A stretch of DNA of 9,408 nt, from the NCBI GenBank assembly GCA_964493765.1, contig CAZBPK010000125.1, positions 1 through 9,408 on the forward strand. Direction: 5' to 3'. Position numbers and translations under genes: made by a program. Source of the stretch: CALLMJ01 sp964493765 (GTDB lineage Bacteria; Bacteroidota; Bacteroidia; J057; CALLMJ01). A model generated the notes under the pieces. The model had not been told where the DNA came from. It saw only the letters and a program-made list of their open reading frames with translations, and made no database searches. Each line of letters opens with the position of its first letter. The first letter of the stretch is position 1. Positions 1 through 5,843 of this stretch are shown piece after piece.

Positions 1-350
1 GATTCTTTGATTTCCAATACTTTACCATTCCAACAAATAGTAACTAATTTTTCAGGGCAGGGTCCTTGAGTTGCTCCTTGCTTGATGTAACTATTCAGTT
101 CAGATTCTTTGATTTCCAATACTTTACCATTCCAACAAATAGTAACTAATTTTTCAGGACAAGGTCCTTGAGTTGCGCCTTGCTTGATGAAATTATTCAG
201 TTCAGATTCTTTGATTTCCAACACTTTACCATTCCAACAAATAGTAACCAGTTTTTCAGGACAGGGGCCTTGGGTTGCGCCTTGCTTGATATAACTACTC
301 AGTTCAGATTCTTTGATTTCTAATACTTTACCATTCCAACAAATAGTAGT
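1..350 (-). repeat. In-gene tandem repeat, period 102 bp (34 aa), at least 3.4 copies
   Basis: On the plus strand the units begin GATTCTTTGATTTCC at 1, 103, 205 and 307, giving a period of exactly 102 bp. In coding order the units span 350-249, 248-147, 146-45 and 44-1 (cut by the window edge). Each codes for [V/T]TICWNGKVLEIKESEL, then a variable triplet (SSY, NNF, NSY), then IKQGATQGPCPEKL. The units are almost identical in DNA. The spacing of C, NGK, G..GPC matches a motif I know from other Bacteroidota secreted proteins (C-H-N-G-K ... A-H-L-x-H-G-D-x-x-G-x-C), with the His and Asp positions replaced. Confidence 0.95.
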
Positions 351-1481
351 TTTTTTATCATCTTCTTTAATATTTTGAATACATTGCAAATTAATCTCAT
401 CAGAAGCTATTTGTCCATTACGATTTACTTTAACAACAAAAGTATTGATTCCAGAATTTAAGTTTACATTTACACGAAGTAATCCTTCTTTAGGATCAAA
501 GAAATAATTACTTCTGGGTATCATTTGACCATTTTGTGTAACCATTACGTCATTGATAGACTCTACATTGGCGGTTCTAGCTTCTAAAACGGTTTTGCAA
601 AGCCCAGAAAATTGATTTTGTTGAGGATTAGTGATTTCTACATTGGGTATCGGGTTCACAAAATTATCATTTCTTACTACAGGATCTACTCTCACTCTAC
701 CTCCTCCTAGTCCAAAATAAAAACCTAAATTGGTATAATGATACCTATCATTTCCTTTTCTAACATTTAAAGCGTGTCCATCAAATTGGTCAGTAAAGGG
801 AAAACCTAGTTTATATTCCCAAACTAAATCAATATTTTTCGCAATTTCATAACCTAATCCAATACCAATAGTTGGTGTAAAAACGGTTTTATCTGCTAAA
901 ATTGTCTCGTATTCTTTATCCCTTAAAATATCTAATTCAAATTTTATATCACTAGCATTGACCAAATATCTGTAGTCATATTGCAAACCTAAATAAGACT
1001 TTTGGTCAGTTTTAGCTTTAAAGACATTGAATCCTAAAGAACCATAACCAAATAAAATAATTTTATGTTGAGCTCTTAAACGATTTGCACGAATCATAGC
1101 CTCTAAAGACCATTCATTGTAACTGGTTCTATTGTTTAAAAAGATGGGTTGTCCTGAAAAATTAGGATAAGGGAAACCAAGTTTTCCATTTAAACCATCA
1201 ACAGTTAAGGAATCTGTAAAGACGGTAAGGTCTTTTCCATAAGTCCAACCTTTTATCCATCTAGGTCTTAAAGAAAAACTCAATAAATGGGTTTCGTTTT
1301 CTAAGAACGAAAATTCAATTCCCGCACTAAATCCGGGACCACACCTTTTTTTTATGTCTGCAGTTTGCCAAGTAACTCCTCCGTCCAATGAAAATTTTAC
1401 GGGGCTACGATAACGCAATATTTCTTGAGAAAACAATTGAGATTGTAATATTAGCAAAAGAAATAAATAAAAACATTTCAT
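1..1481 (-). CDS. Secreted outer-membrane beta-barrel / Ig-like protein with C-terminal Cys repeats (partial, 3' end outside window)
   Basis: The reading frame is open from the ATG at 1481 to the window edge (493 full codons, no stop), so the C-terminus is missing. Residues 1-18 (MKCFYLFLLLILQSQLFS) form a signal peptide, probably cut before QE. Residues about 19-270 are rich in alternating aromatic and polar stretches and Gly/Tyr strands (for example FGYGSLGFNVF, YTNLGFYFGLGGG), which suits an outer-membrane beta-barrel. Residues about 275-367 resemble the Ig-like module common in Bacteroidota surface proteins (ITNP..., VESINDVMVTQNGQ, LNSGINTFVVKVNRNGQ). From residue 378 the protein is made of 34-residue repeats, each with two Cys. 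An ATG two codons downstream in another frame is not usable. No specific function is recognised; a surface or outer-membrane structural or binding role is inferred. Frame and signal peptide are certain, the barrel assignment is moderate. Confidence 0.8.
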   Translation of the reverse strand, partial: MKCFYLFLLLILQSQLFSQEILRYRSPVKFSLDGGVTWQTADIKKRCGPGFSAGIEFSFLENETHLLSFSLRPRWIKGWTYGKDLTVFTDSLTVDGLNGKLGFPYPNFSGQPIFLNNRTSYNEWSLEAMIRANRLRAQHKIILFGYGSLGFNVFKAKTDQKSYLGLQYDYRYLVNASDIKFELDILRDKEYETILADKTVFTPTIGIGLGYEIAKNIDLVWEYKLGFPFTDQFDGHALNVRKGNDRYHYTNLGFYFGLGGGRVRVDPVVRNDNFVNPIPNVEITNPQQNQFSGLCKTVLEARTANVESINDVMVTQNGQMIPRSNYFFDPKEGLLRVNVNLNSGINTFVVKVNRNGQIASDEINLQCIQNIKEDDKKTTICWNGKVLEIKESELSSYIKQGATQGPCPEKLVTICWNGKVLEIKESELNNFIKQGATQGPCPEKLVTICWNGKVLEIKESELNSYIKQGATQGPCPEKLVTICWNGKVLEIKE

Positions 1482-1505
1482 ATATTTTAATTTAGCAATT
1501 TTAAA

Positions 1506-1522
1506 GGCACAATTTATGCCAA
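1506..1522 (-). promoter_or_regulatory. Putative sigma-54 (-24/-12) promoter of the beta-barrel/repeat gene
   Basis: Read on the minus strand, 1522-1506 is TTGGCATAAATTGTGCC. It matches the sigma-54 pattern TGGCAC-N5-TTGC at TGGCA and TGC, with the required 10 nt between the GG and GC dinucleotides. Initiation would fall near 1495, leaving a leader of about 14 nt before the ATG at 1481. No TAnnTTTG housekeeping element was found on this strand between 1482 and 1640. The match is imperfect (C to T after TGGCA, first T of TTGC is G), so this is suggestive only. Confidence 0.4.
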
Positions 1523-1635
1523 TTGTTGGTAATAATTAATAAAATTTGAAAAAAAATTGAAACCAAATCAGACTAAAAAATCATAAAATCAAATGGTTAC
1601 TGCTTTGTTTTTAGAAAAGACAAAAGAATTCCTGC

Positions 1636-1669
1636 AAATAAACAAAAAAGACCCTGAAAGTTCAGGGTC
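1636..1669 (-). terminator. Rho-independent terminator of the SPFH lipoprotein operon
   Basis: A 9-bp perfect inverted repeat, GACCCTGAA (1650-1658) and TTCAGGGTC (1661-1669), forms a GC-containing stem with a very short loop. On the minus strand it is followed at once by TTTTTTGTTTATTT (1649-1636). It lies just past the stop codon at 1691, so it should end transcription of the two SPFH genes and insulate them from the gene that starts at 1481. Confidence 0.9.
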
Positions 1670-1690
1670 AGCATAAAGTTTTATTATATT

Positions 1691-2455
1691 TTACTTAAAA
1701 AAGTTGGGAGTATTTCCATACAAAGGAGTTTCACCGTCCCATTTTTCAATAAGTTGTTTTTGAATGAGAAGAGGGTTTAGGCTTTGTTGTCTTAATTTGT
1801 TTGCCTTTGCTTCTGCTTCAGCTTCCATAATAATTTTTTTAGCTTTTGCTTCAGCGATTTTTAATTCGTTCTCTACTTGTAATGCTTGCTGAACCGCTTT
1901 ATTTTTTTTGTCAATGGCATCTAATATACTTTCAGGGTATTTTAGTCCACTGGTTAATTGTTCCAAATGAAATCCATCTTTTATTAAAACACTATCTAAA
2001 GTTTTTTGAACATCATTTTCAAATCTTTGTCGATTGCTGATAAGTTCTTCAGTGGTATATTTATTCATTTGAATACGAAAAGCATCTTTTACATAATTAT
2101 AAAGAGTGGTATTGGTAATCTCTTGAATACCTTTGCGATATTTTGTAAAAATTTTAGGAGCTGTTCCTGGTTTAATATTAAAAGAAAAAGTGGGGTCCAC
2201 AGTAAAAACGGAGCCATCTTTTGCATTTACTGTAAATGATGGGTAATGAACAGTTTGAACATAAGTAGGAAATTCATAAACTTCCTCTGTAAAAGGATTG
2301 TAAACTACCATTCCAGTAACCAAAGCAGCATCTTGAACACCTCTATCTGTGCCATAAAGTTTGACCAAAATCCCTTCAAATCCTGAATCAATTCTTTCCA
2401 TGCAAGATGTCATTAAAAATAATATGCTGATATAGAATACAATATAATTTTTCAT
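1691..2455 (-). CDS. SPFH/prohibitin-domain lipoprotein (copy 2)
   Basis: A 254-residue protein with a lipoprotein-type signal peptide (residues 1-17, lipobox MTSC with Cys18), an SPFH/band-7 domain at about 24-165 (GFEGILVKLYG, FTVNAKDGSVFTVDPT, LYNYVKDAFRIQMNKYTTEE) and an Ala/Glu/Lys-rich coiled coil at about 183-225 (VENELKIAEAKAKK, EAEAEAKANKLRQQ). It ends in a short tail containing IEKWDG and TPLYGNTP. SPFH proteins assemble into large membrane-associated rings or scaffolds; the exact role of these Bacteroidota lipoprotein versions is not known to me. The residues after the Cys (MERID) lack an acidic run of the surface-export type, so the protein probably faces the periplasm. It starts 11 nt after the stop of its upstream paralogue, with no promoter of its own, so it is the second gene of an operon. 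Family assignment is firm, function is not. Confidence 0.92.
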   Translation of the reverse strand: MKNYIVFYISILFLMTSCMERIDSGFEGILVKLYGTDRGVQDAALVTGMVVYNPFTEEVYEFPTYVQTVHYPSFTVNAKDGSVFTVDPTFSFNIKPGTAPKIFTKYRKGIQEITNTTLYNYVKDAFRIQMNKYTTEELISNRQRFENDVQKTLDSVLIKDGFHLEQLTSGLKYPESILDAIDKKNKAVQQALQVENELKIAEAKAKKIIMEAEAEAKANKLRQQSLNPLLIQKQLIEKWDGETPLYGNTPNFFK

Positions 2456-2466
2456 GATTTTAAAGA

Positions 2467-3255
2467 TTATTTGTTAAGATTTTGAAATAAAACAGGTGTA
2501 TTTGAATATAAAGGAGTTTTTCCATTCCATTTTTCAATGAATTGCTGTTGAATTAACAAAGGAGTTAAACTTTGTTGGCGTAGAATATTAGCTTTTGCTT
2601 CAGCCTCAGCTTCAATGATTTTCTTTTTGGATTGTGCTTCTGTAATTTTTAATTCATTTTCTACTTGTAATGCTTCTTGAACAGCACGATTTTTTGCATC
2701 AATAGCTTTTAAAATGGTTTCTGGATAAATTAAACCACTAGTTAATTGTTCTAATTTGAAACCATCTTTGGTTAATGAAGAGTCTAATGTATTTTGAACA
2801 TCGTTTTCAAATTGTTGTCTATTACTTATCAATTCATCGGTTGTATATTTATTCATTTGAATACGATATGCATCTTTTACATAATTATAAAGAGTGGTCA
2901 TAGTAATTTCTCTAATTCCTTTTCTATACTTTCCAAAAATTTTAGGAGAAGAACCATGAATAATGTAGTAAGAAATCGTTGGGTCTACAGTAAAAACAGA
3001 ACCATCTTTAGCATTTACAGTAAAAGGATCATAATCCACAGTTTGTACAAAGGTAGGAAATTCATAAACTTCTTCGGTTAAAGGATTAAACCAAACTCTA
3101 CCACTTGCTATTGAAATATCTTGTACTCCTCTATCTGACCCGTAAAGTTTTACAATAATTCCTTCATGACCAGCATCAATTCTTTCTGTACAACTGCTAA
3201 AGGCAATTATAAATAATACTATTGCAATAATAATTCCTAGACTAATTTTTTTCAT
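2467..3255 (-). CDS. SPFH/prohibitin-domain lipoprotein (copy 1)
   Basis: A 262-residue protein with an N-terminal hydrophobic segment and a lipobox-like FSSC (Cys22), an SPFH domain at about 28-170 (GHEGIIVKLYGSDRG, FTVNAKDGSVFTVDPT, LYNYVKDAYRIQMNKYTTDE), a coiled coil at about 187-229 (ENELKITEAQSKKKIIEAEA) and the tail IEKWNGKTPLYSNTP...LNK. It aligns with the downstream 254-residue protein without internal gaps from the lipobox Cys onward and with most positions identical; differences cluster in the signal peptide, in parts of the SPFH domain and at the last residues. The two are therefore products of a tandem gene duplication and may form a hetero-oligomer, as prohibitin pairs do (inference). 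The ATG at 3255 is supported by the promoter just upstream at 3273-3304. Confidence 0.92.
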   Translation of the reverse strand: MKKISLGIIIAIVLFIIAFSSCTERIDAGHEGIIVKLYGSDRGVQDISIASGRVWFNPLTEEVYEFPTFVQTVDYDPFTVNAKDGSVFTVDPTISYYIIHGSSPKIFGKYRKGIREITMTTLYNYVKDAYRIQMNKYTTDELISNRQQFENDVQNTLDSSLTKDGFKLEQLTSGLIYPETILKAIDAKNRAVQEALQVENELKITEAQSKKKIIEAEAEAKANILRQQSLTPLLIQQQFIEKWNGKTPLYSNTPVLFQNLNK

Positions 3256-3272
3256 TTTTAGGTTTAGTTTTG

Positions 3273-3304
3273 CAAATATACAAATTTACAATAATCAAAG
3301 TCAA
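3273..3304 (-). promoter_or_regulatory. Bacteroidota-type promoter of the SPFH operon
   Basis: On the minus strand a perfect -7 element TATATTTG (3280-3273) lies 21 nt downstream of TTG (3304-3302), which fits the TTG-N17-23-TAnnTTTG consensus. A second perfect -7 match, TAAATTTG, lies directly upstream but has worse spacing. Transcription would start about 12 nt upstream of the ATG at 3255, giving a short A-rich leader without a Shine-Dalgarno sequence. Confidence 0.75.
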
Positions 3305-3516
3305 TTTTCTTGAATCATTTTATTATTTTCAATTTTATAAAAAAATAGTTAAATAGTTAGTAGATAAAAATTTAACTGATTAGTTTTATAAAAAAATTAT
3401 AAACTCTACGATTCTTTTTATAAGTATTTAGCAACTTGAGAATCCTATTTTTTTAATTCTATGTACAAGAAGAGTTCATAAAAAACCCATTATTTTTACG
3501 GTTCATTTTAAAATTT

Positions 3517-3966
3517 ATGAAATTAGTGATTCAGCGGGTATCAGAATGTAAAGTAATTGTTAACCAAGAAGTTGTAGGAGAAATTTCAAAAGGCTTATTA
3601 GTACTATTAGGTATAACTCATCAAGATACTTCTAAAGAAGTGGAGTATTGTATCAAAAAGCTATTGGCACTAAGGGTTTTTGAAGATTCCGAGAGTAAAA
3701 TGAATTTATCCGTTTCAGATATTCAAGGAGAAATATTGGTAGTTTCTCAGTTTACATTATATGGGGATACCCAAAAAGGTAACAGACCTTCATTTATTCA
3801 AGCAGCGAAACCCGATATTGCTATTCCAATATATGAAGAATTTTTAGAAAAATTAAAAAAATCTACTTCATTAAAAGTTCAAAGTGGTATTTTTGGTGCG
3901 GATATGAAAGTACATTTAGTGAATGATGGACCTGTAACCATAATCATCGATACAAATGTTACTTAA
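3517..3966 (+). CDS. dtd: D-aminoacyl-tRNA deacylase
   Basis: This 149-residue protein has the full length of the DTD family. The enzyme hydrolyses D-amino acids (and mischarged glycine) from tRNA in the cytoplasm and so proofreads chirality in translation. Diagnostic motifs are SQFTLYGD at 77-84, carrying the conserved SQxT segment with Thr80, GIFGADMKV at 124-132 and NDGPVT at 136-141, which supplies the cross-subunit Gly-Pro element of the dimer active site. The start at 3517 gives the canonical N-terminus MKLVIQRVSECKV. A weak -7-like TATTTTTA lies at 3491-3498 without a well-placed TTG. It is divergent from the SPFH operon across a 261-nt AT-rich spacer and is followed 30 nt later by a gene with its own promoter. 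Confidence 0.97.
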   Translation: MKLVIQRVSECKVIVNQEVVGEISKGLLVLLGITHQDTSKEVEYCIKKLLALRVFEDSESKMNLSVSDIQGEILVVSQFTLYGDTQKGNRPSFIQAAKPDIAIPIYEEFLEKLKKSTSLKVQSGIFGADMKVHLVNDGPVTIIIDTNVT

Positions 3967-3984
3967 ATAAAAAATGAAAAATAT

Positions 3985-3992
3985 TATTTTTG
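3985..3992 (+). promoter_or_regulatory. -7 element TATTTTTG placed 4 nt before the flavin reductase start
   Basis: TATTTTTG is a perfect match to TAnnTTTG and ends only 4 nt (TACC) before the ATG at 3997. Transcription would begin at or just before the start codon, so the mRNA would be leaderless or nearly so. No TTG is found 17-23 nt upstream, which weakens the call. Confidence 0.5.
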
Positions 3993-3996
3993 TACC

Positions 3997-4887
3997 ATGG
4001 AAAAAAAATTCATTACTATAGACCCAAAGGAATTAAAAATTCCTGATTTGCATCAAACTTTGCTAGGTTTAGTTTCTCCAAGACCTATTGCATTTGCATC
4101 AACTAGGGATAAAGAGGGTAATCCAAACTTGGCTCCTTTCAGTTTTTTTAATGTATTTTCAAGCAATCCACCTACAGTAATTTTTTCTCCCAATCGTTCT
4201 GGAAAAACAGGAAAAAATAAAGACACCATTCACAATTTGATGGATACTATGGAAGTGGTTATTAATATGGTAAATTTTGATATTGTCCAACAAATGAATG
4301 TTACTGCCTGTGAATATCCCGCAGAAATTAATGAATTTATTAAATCTGGATTAACACCAATAGAATCCGATTTAGTGAAACCCTTTCGTGTGAAAGAATC
4401 TCCTGCTCAATTAGAATGCAAAGTTGAACAAATTATTACTTTAGGATCACAAGGAGGCTCCGGTAATTTAGTAGTTTGTAGAGTTTTAAAAATTCATATT
4501 GATGAAAATATCATTCATGAAAAGTATAAAATTGACCCTCATAAAATAGATTTAGTTGCAAGAATGGGGGCAGATTTTTATTGTAGAGCCTCTGGTAACG
4601 CCGTTTTTGAAGTCCCTAAACCCAATCAGAAAATGGGAATAGGATTTGATAATCTTCCTGATTTTATTAAACTTCATAATGAGTTAACGGGTAACGAATT
4701 AGGACAATTAGCCAATTTAGAAAAATTGCCTTCTTCAGAAGATATTCAATCGTTTATCAAAGAAAACCAAGATTTTTTGAGTCAATTTCAAAGTGAAAAA
4801 GACAAAATTTTATGGGCAAAAAAAGAACTTTCAGTGTATCCCAATGATACCATAAAAGTGCTGAAAGTCCTTATGACATTGAACTAG
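3997..4887 (+). CDS. Flavin reductase family protein (FMN-binding split barrel)
   Basis: A 296-residue protein of the DIM6/NTAB flavin-reductase-like family. Its split-barrel domain spans about residues 12-205 and shows the FMN-site signatures SPRPIAFAST (27-36), NLAPFSFFN (44-52) and KDTIHN (75-80), followed by VINMVN, SDLVKPFRVKESPAQLECKV and HKIDLVARMG. Members bind FMN and are typically NAD(P)H-dependent flavin reductases or related oxidoreductases; the substrate cannot be read from the sequence. The C-terminal 90 residues, including TGNELGQLANLEKLPS and a charged helical tail, are the extension usual for the longer Bacteroidota members. The start is fixed by homology of the N-terminus and by the -7 element just upstream. 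It shares the strand with dtd but is probably transcribed separately. Confidence 0.88.
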   Translation: MEKKFITIDPKELKIPDLHQTLLGLVSPRPIAFASTRDKEGNPNLAPFSFFNVFSSNPPTVIFSPNRSGKTGKNKDTIHNLMDTMEVVINMVNFDIVQQMNVTACEYPAEINEFIKSGLTPIESDLVKPFRVKESPAQLECKVEQIITLGSQGGSGNLVVCRVLKIHIDENIIHEKYKIDPHKIDLVARMGADFYCRASGNAVFEVPKPNQKMGIGFDNLPDFIKLHNELTGNELGQLANLEKLPSSEDIQSFIKENQDFLSQFQSEKDKILWAKKELSVYPNDTIKVLKVLMTLN

Positions 4888-4981
4888 CTTATTTATTAAG
4901 CGAATATCGTTTTAGAAAGAAATTTTTGGGGACATATTTACCTAATGCAAATCAAATCAGTGGATTGCTTTTAAGCTAGTT
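4882..4981. repeat. 10-bp inverted repeat pair around an 80-bp segment
   Basis: AACTAGCTTA (4882-4891) and TAAGCTAGTT (4972-4981) are exact reverse complements. The left arm contains the TAG stop codon of the flavin reductase gene (4885-4887). A smaller hairpin, GCTTA-TTTAT-TAAGC, lies at 4887-4901 but has no convincing T-tract, so I do not call it a terminator. The pair could be the ends of a tiny non-autonomous element or a chance palindrome; in AT-rich DNA a repeat of this size at this distance is expected about once per window of this length. Confidence 0.4.
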
Positions 4982-5009
4982 ACTATATAGTATTGATTTT
5001 CCAGAGTTA

Positions 5010-5039
5010 TTGCCATTTCAAAATATCTTTTTATTTTTG
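5010..5039 (+). promoter_or_regulatory. Bacteroidota-type promoter of the PaaG-like / MlaE / OmpA operon
   Basis: TTG at 5010-5012 is followed after 19 nt by TATTTTTG at 5032-5039, an exact match to the TTG-N17-23-TAnnTTTG consensus. Initiation near 5045 would leave a leader of about 13 nt to the ATG at 5058. The TTG that could be read as an in-frame start codon at 5010 is the -33 element of this promoter, which excludes it as a translation start. Confidence 0.75.
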
Positions 5040-5057
5040 CCACATAAAATTACATTC

Positions 5058-5840
5058 ATGTACAATACAATCATCTTTACCGTTGAAAATCAAGTAGCTG
5101 AAATTAAATTTAATAGACCTGATAGATATAACGCATTCAATAATGAAATGAGTTTTGAATTTATTGATGCCCTTAAAAAATGTGGAAAAGATAGTAATAT
5201 CAGAAGCATTATCATTTCGGGTGAAGGAAAAGCATTTTGTTCAGGGCAAGATTTAAAAGATGTTGAAGCTCAAGCTGGTATGCGTTCTCTAGGTGATTCC
5301 GTAGAAAAACGTTACAACCCTATGACCCGTTTAATTATCAATACAGAAAAACCTTTTATTTGTAAATTACACGGAGTAGCAGCAGGGGCGGGGGCAGGTG
5401 TAGCATTAGCTTGTGATTACGTAATTGCTTCAGAAAACGCCTCTTTACTTTTTGCTTTTGCGAATATCGGGTTAGTTTTAGATTCAGGCTCCTCTTATAG
5501 TTTACCTCGTTTAGTTGGCAAAAGAAAAGCCTTTGAATTGGCTACACTAGGTGAAAAAATTACTGCTCAACAAGCCCTAGATTGGGGTATGATTAACCAA
5601 TTGGTACCTGCTGAACAATTAGACCAAGCTGTTATGAATATCGCAATTAATTATGCTCAAAGACCCACAAAAGCAATTGGGCTTATCAAAAGAATGCTTA
5701 ATAAATCCTATAACTCCGACTTAGAAACCATGTTAGAAATGGAAATGTATTGCCAAGAAATTGCAGGTAAAACCGATGATTATATTGAAGGAGTTATGTC
5801 TTTTATTCAAAAAAGAAAACCCGAATTTAAAGGTAAATAA
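5058..5840 (+). CDS. Enoyl-CoA hydratase/isomerase family protein, PaaG-like
   Basis: From the ATG at 5058 the protein has 260 residues, normal for crotonase-fold enzymes. Features in order: NRPDRYNAFN (19-28), the first oxyanion-hole segment CSGQDL (61-66), the second GVAAGAGAGVALACD (106-120), and FANIGLVLDSGSSYSLPRLVG (134-154) with Asp142 where PaaG-type enzymes carry their catalytic Asp. The family acts on acyl-CoA thioesters. PaaG itself isomerises ring-epoxidised phenylacetyl-CoA to the oxepin form, but no other phenylacetate genes are present here, so a general enoyl-CoA hydratase or isomerase role is equally possible. The usual PDSGGT is LDSGSS, a small active-site departure. The frame extends 16 codons further upstream to a TTG, but that codon belongs to the promoter. 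First gene of a three-gene operon; the next ATG is 3 nt past its stop. Confidence 0.9.
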   Translation: MYNTIIFTVENQVAEIKFNRPDRYNAFNNEMSFEFIDALKKCGKDSNIRSIIISGEGKAFCSGQDLKDVEAQAGMRSLGDSVEKRYNPMTRLIINTEKPFICKLHGVAAGAGAGVALACDYVIASENASLLFAFANIGLVLDSGSSYSLPRLVGKRKAFELATLGEKITAQQALDWGMINQLVPAEQLDQAVMNIAINYAQRPTKAIGLIKRMLNKSYNSDLETMLEMEMYCQEIAGKTDDYIEGVMSFIQKRKPEFKGK

Positions 5841-5843
5841 ATC

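Noticed and set aside
1..350. CRISPR array
   Set aside because: The 102-bp units are contiguous with no spacers of unique sequence, stay in frame and encode a conserved peptide, so this is a protein repeat.
1846..2239. Plus-strand open frames of 64 and 77 codons opposite the SPFH gene
   Set aside because: They are antisense to a well-supported SPFH gene, have no family features and no promoter, and the same type of shadow (2794-3081) recurs opposite the paralogue, as expected from conserved coding sequence.
3346..3387. GTTAAAT / ATTTAAC inverted repeat in the spacer between the SPFH operon and dtd, as an operator or attachment site
   Set aside because: Only 7 bp of A/T-rich sequence in a very AT-rich spacer; expected by chance and without a linked regulator or integrase.
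4887..4901. Terminator after the flavin reductase gene
   Set aside because: The stem GCTTA/TAAGC is only 5 bp and AT-rich, and the following sequence has no real T-tract.
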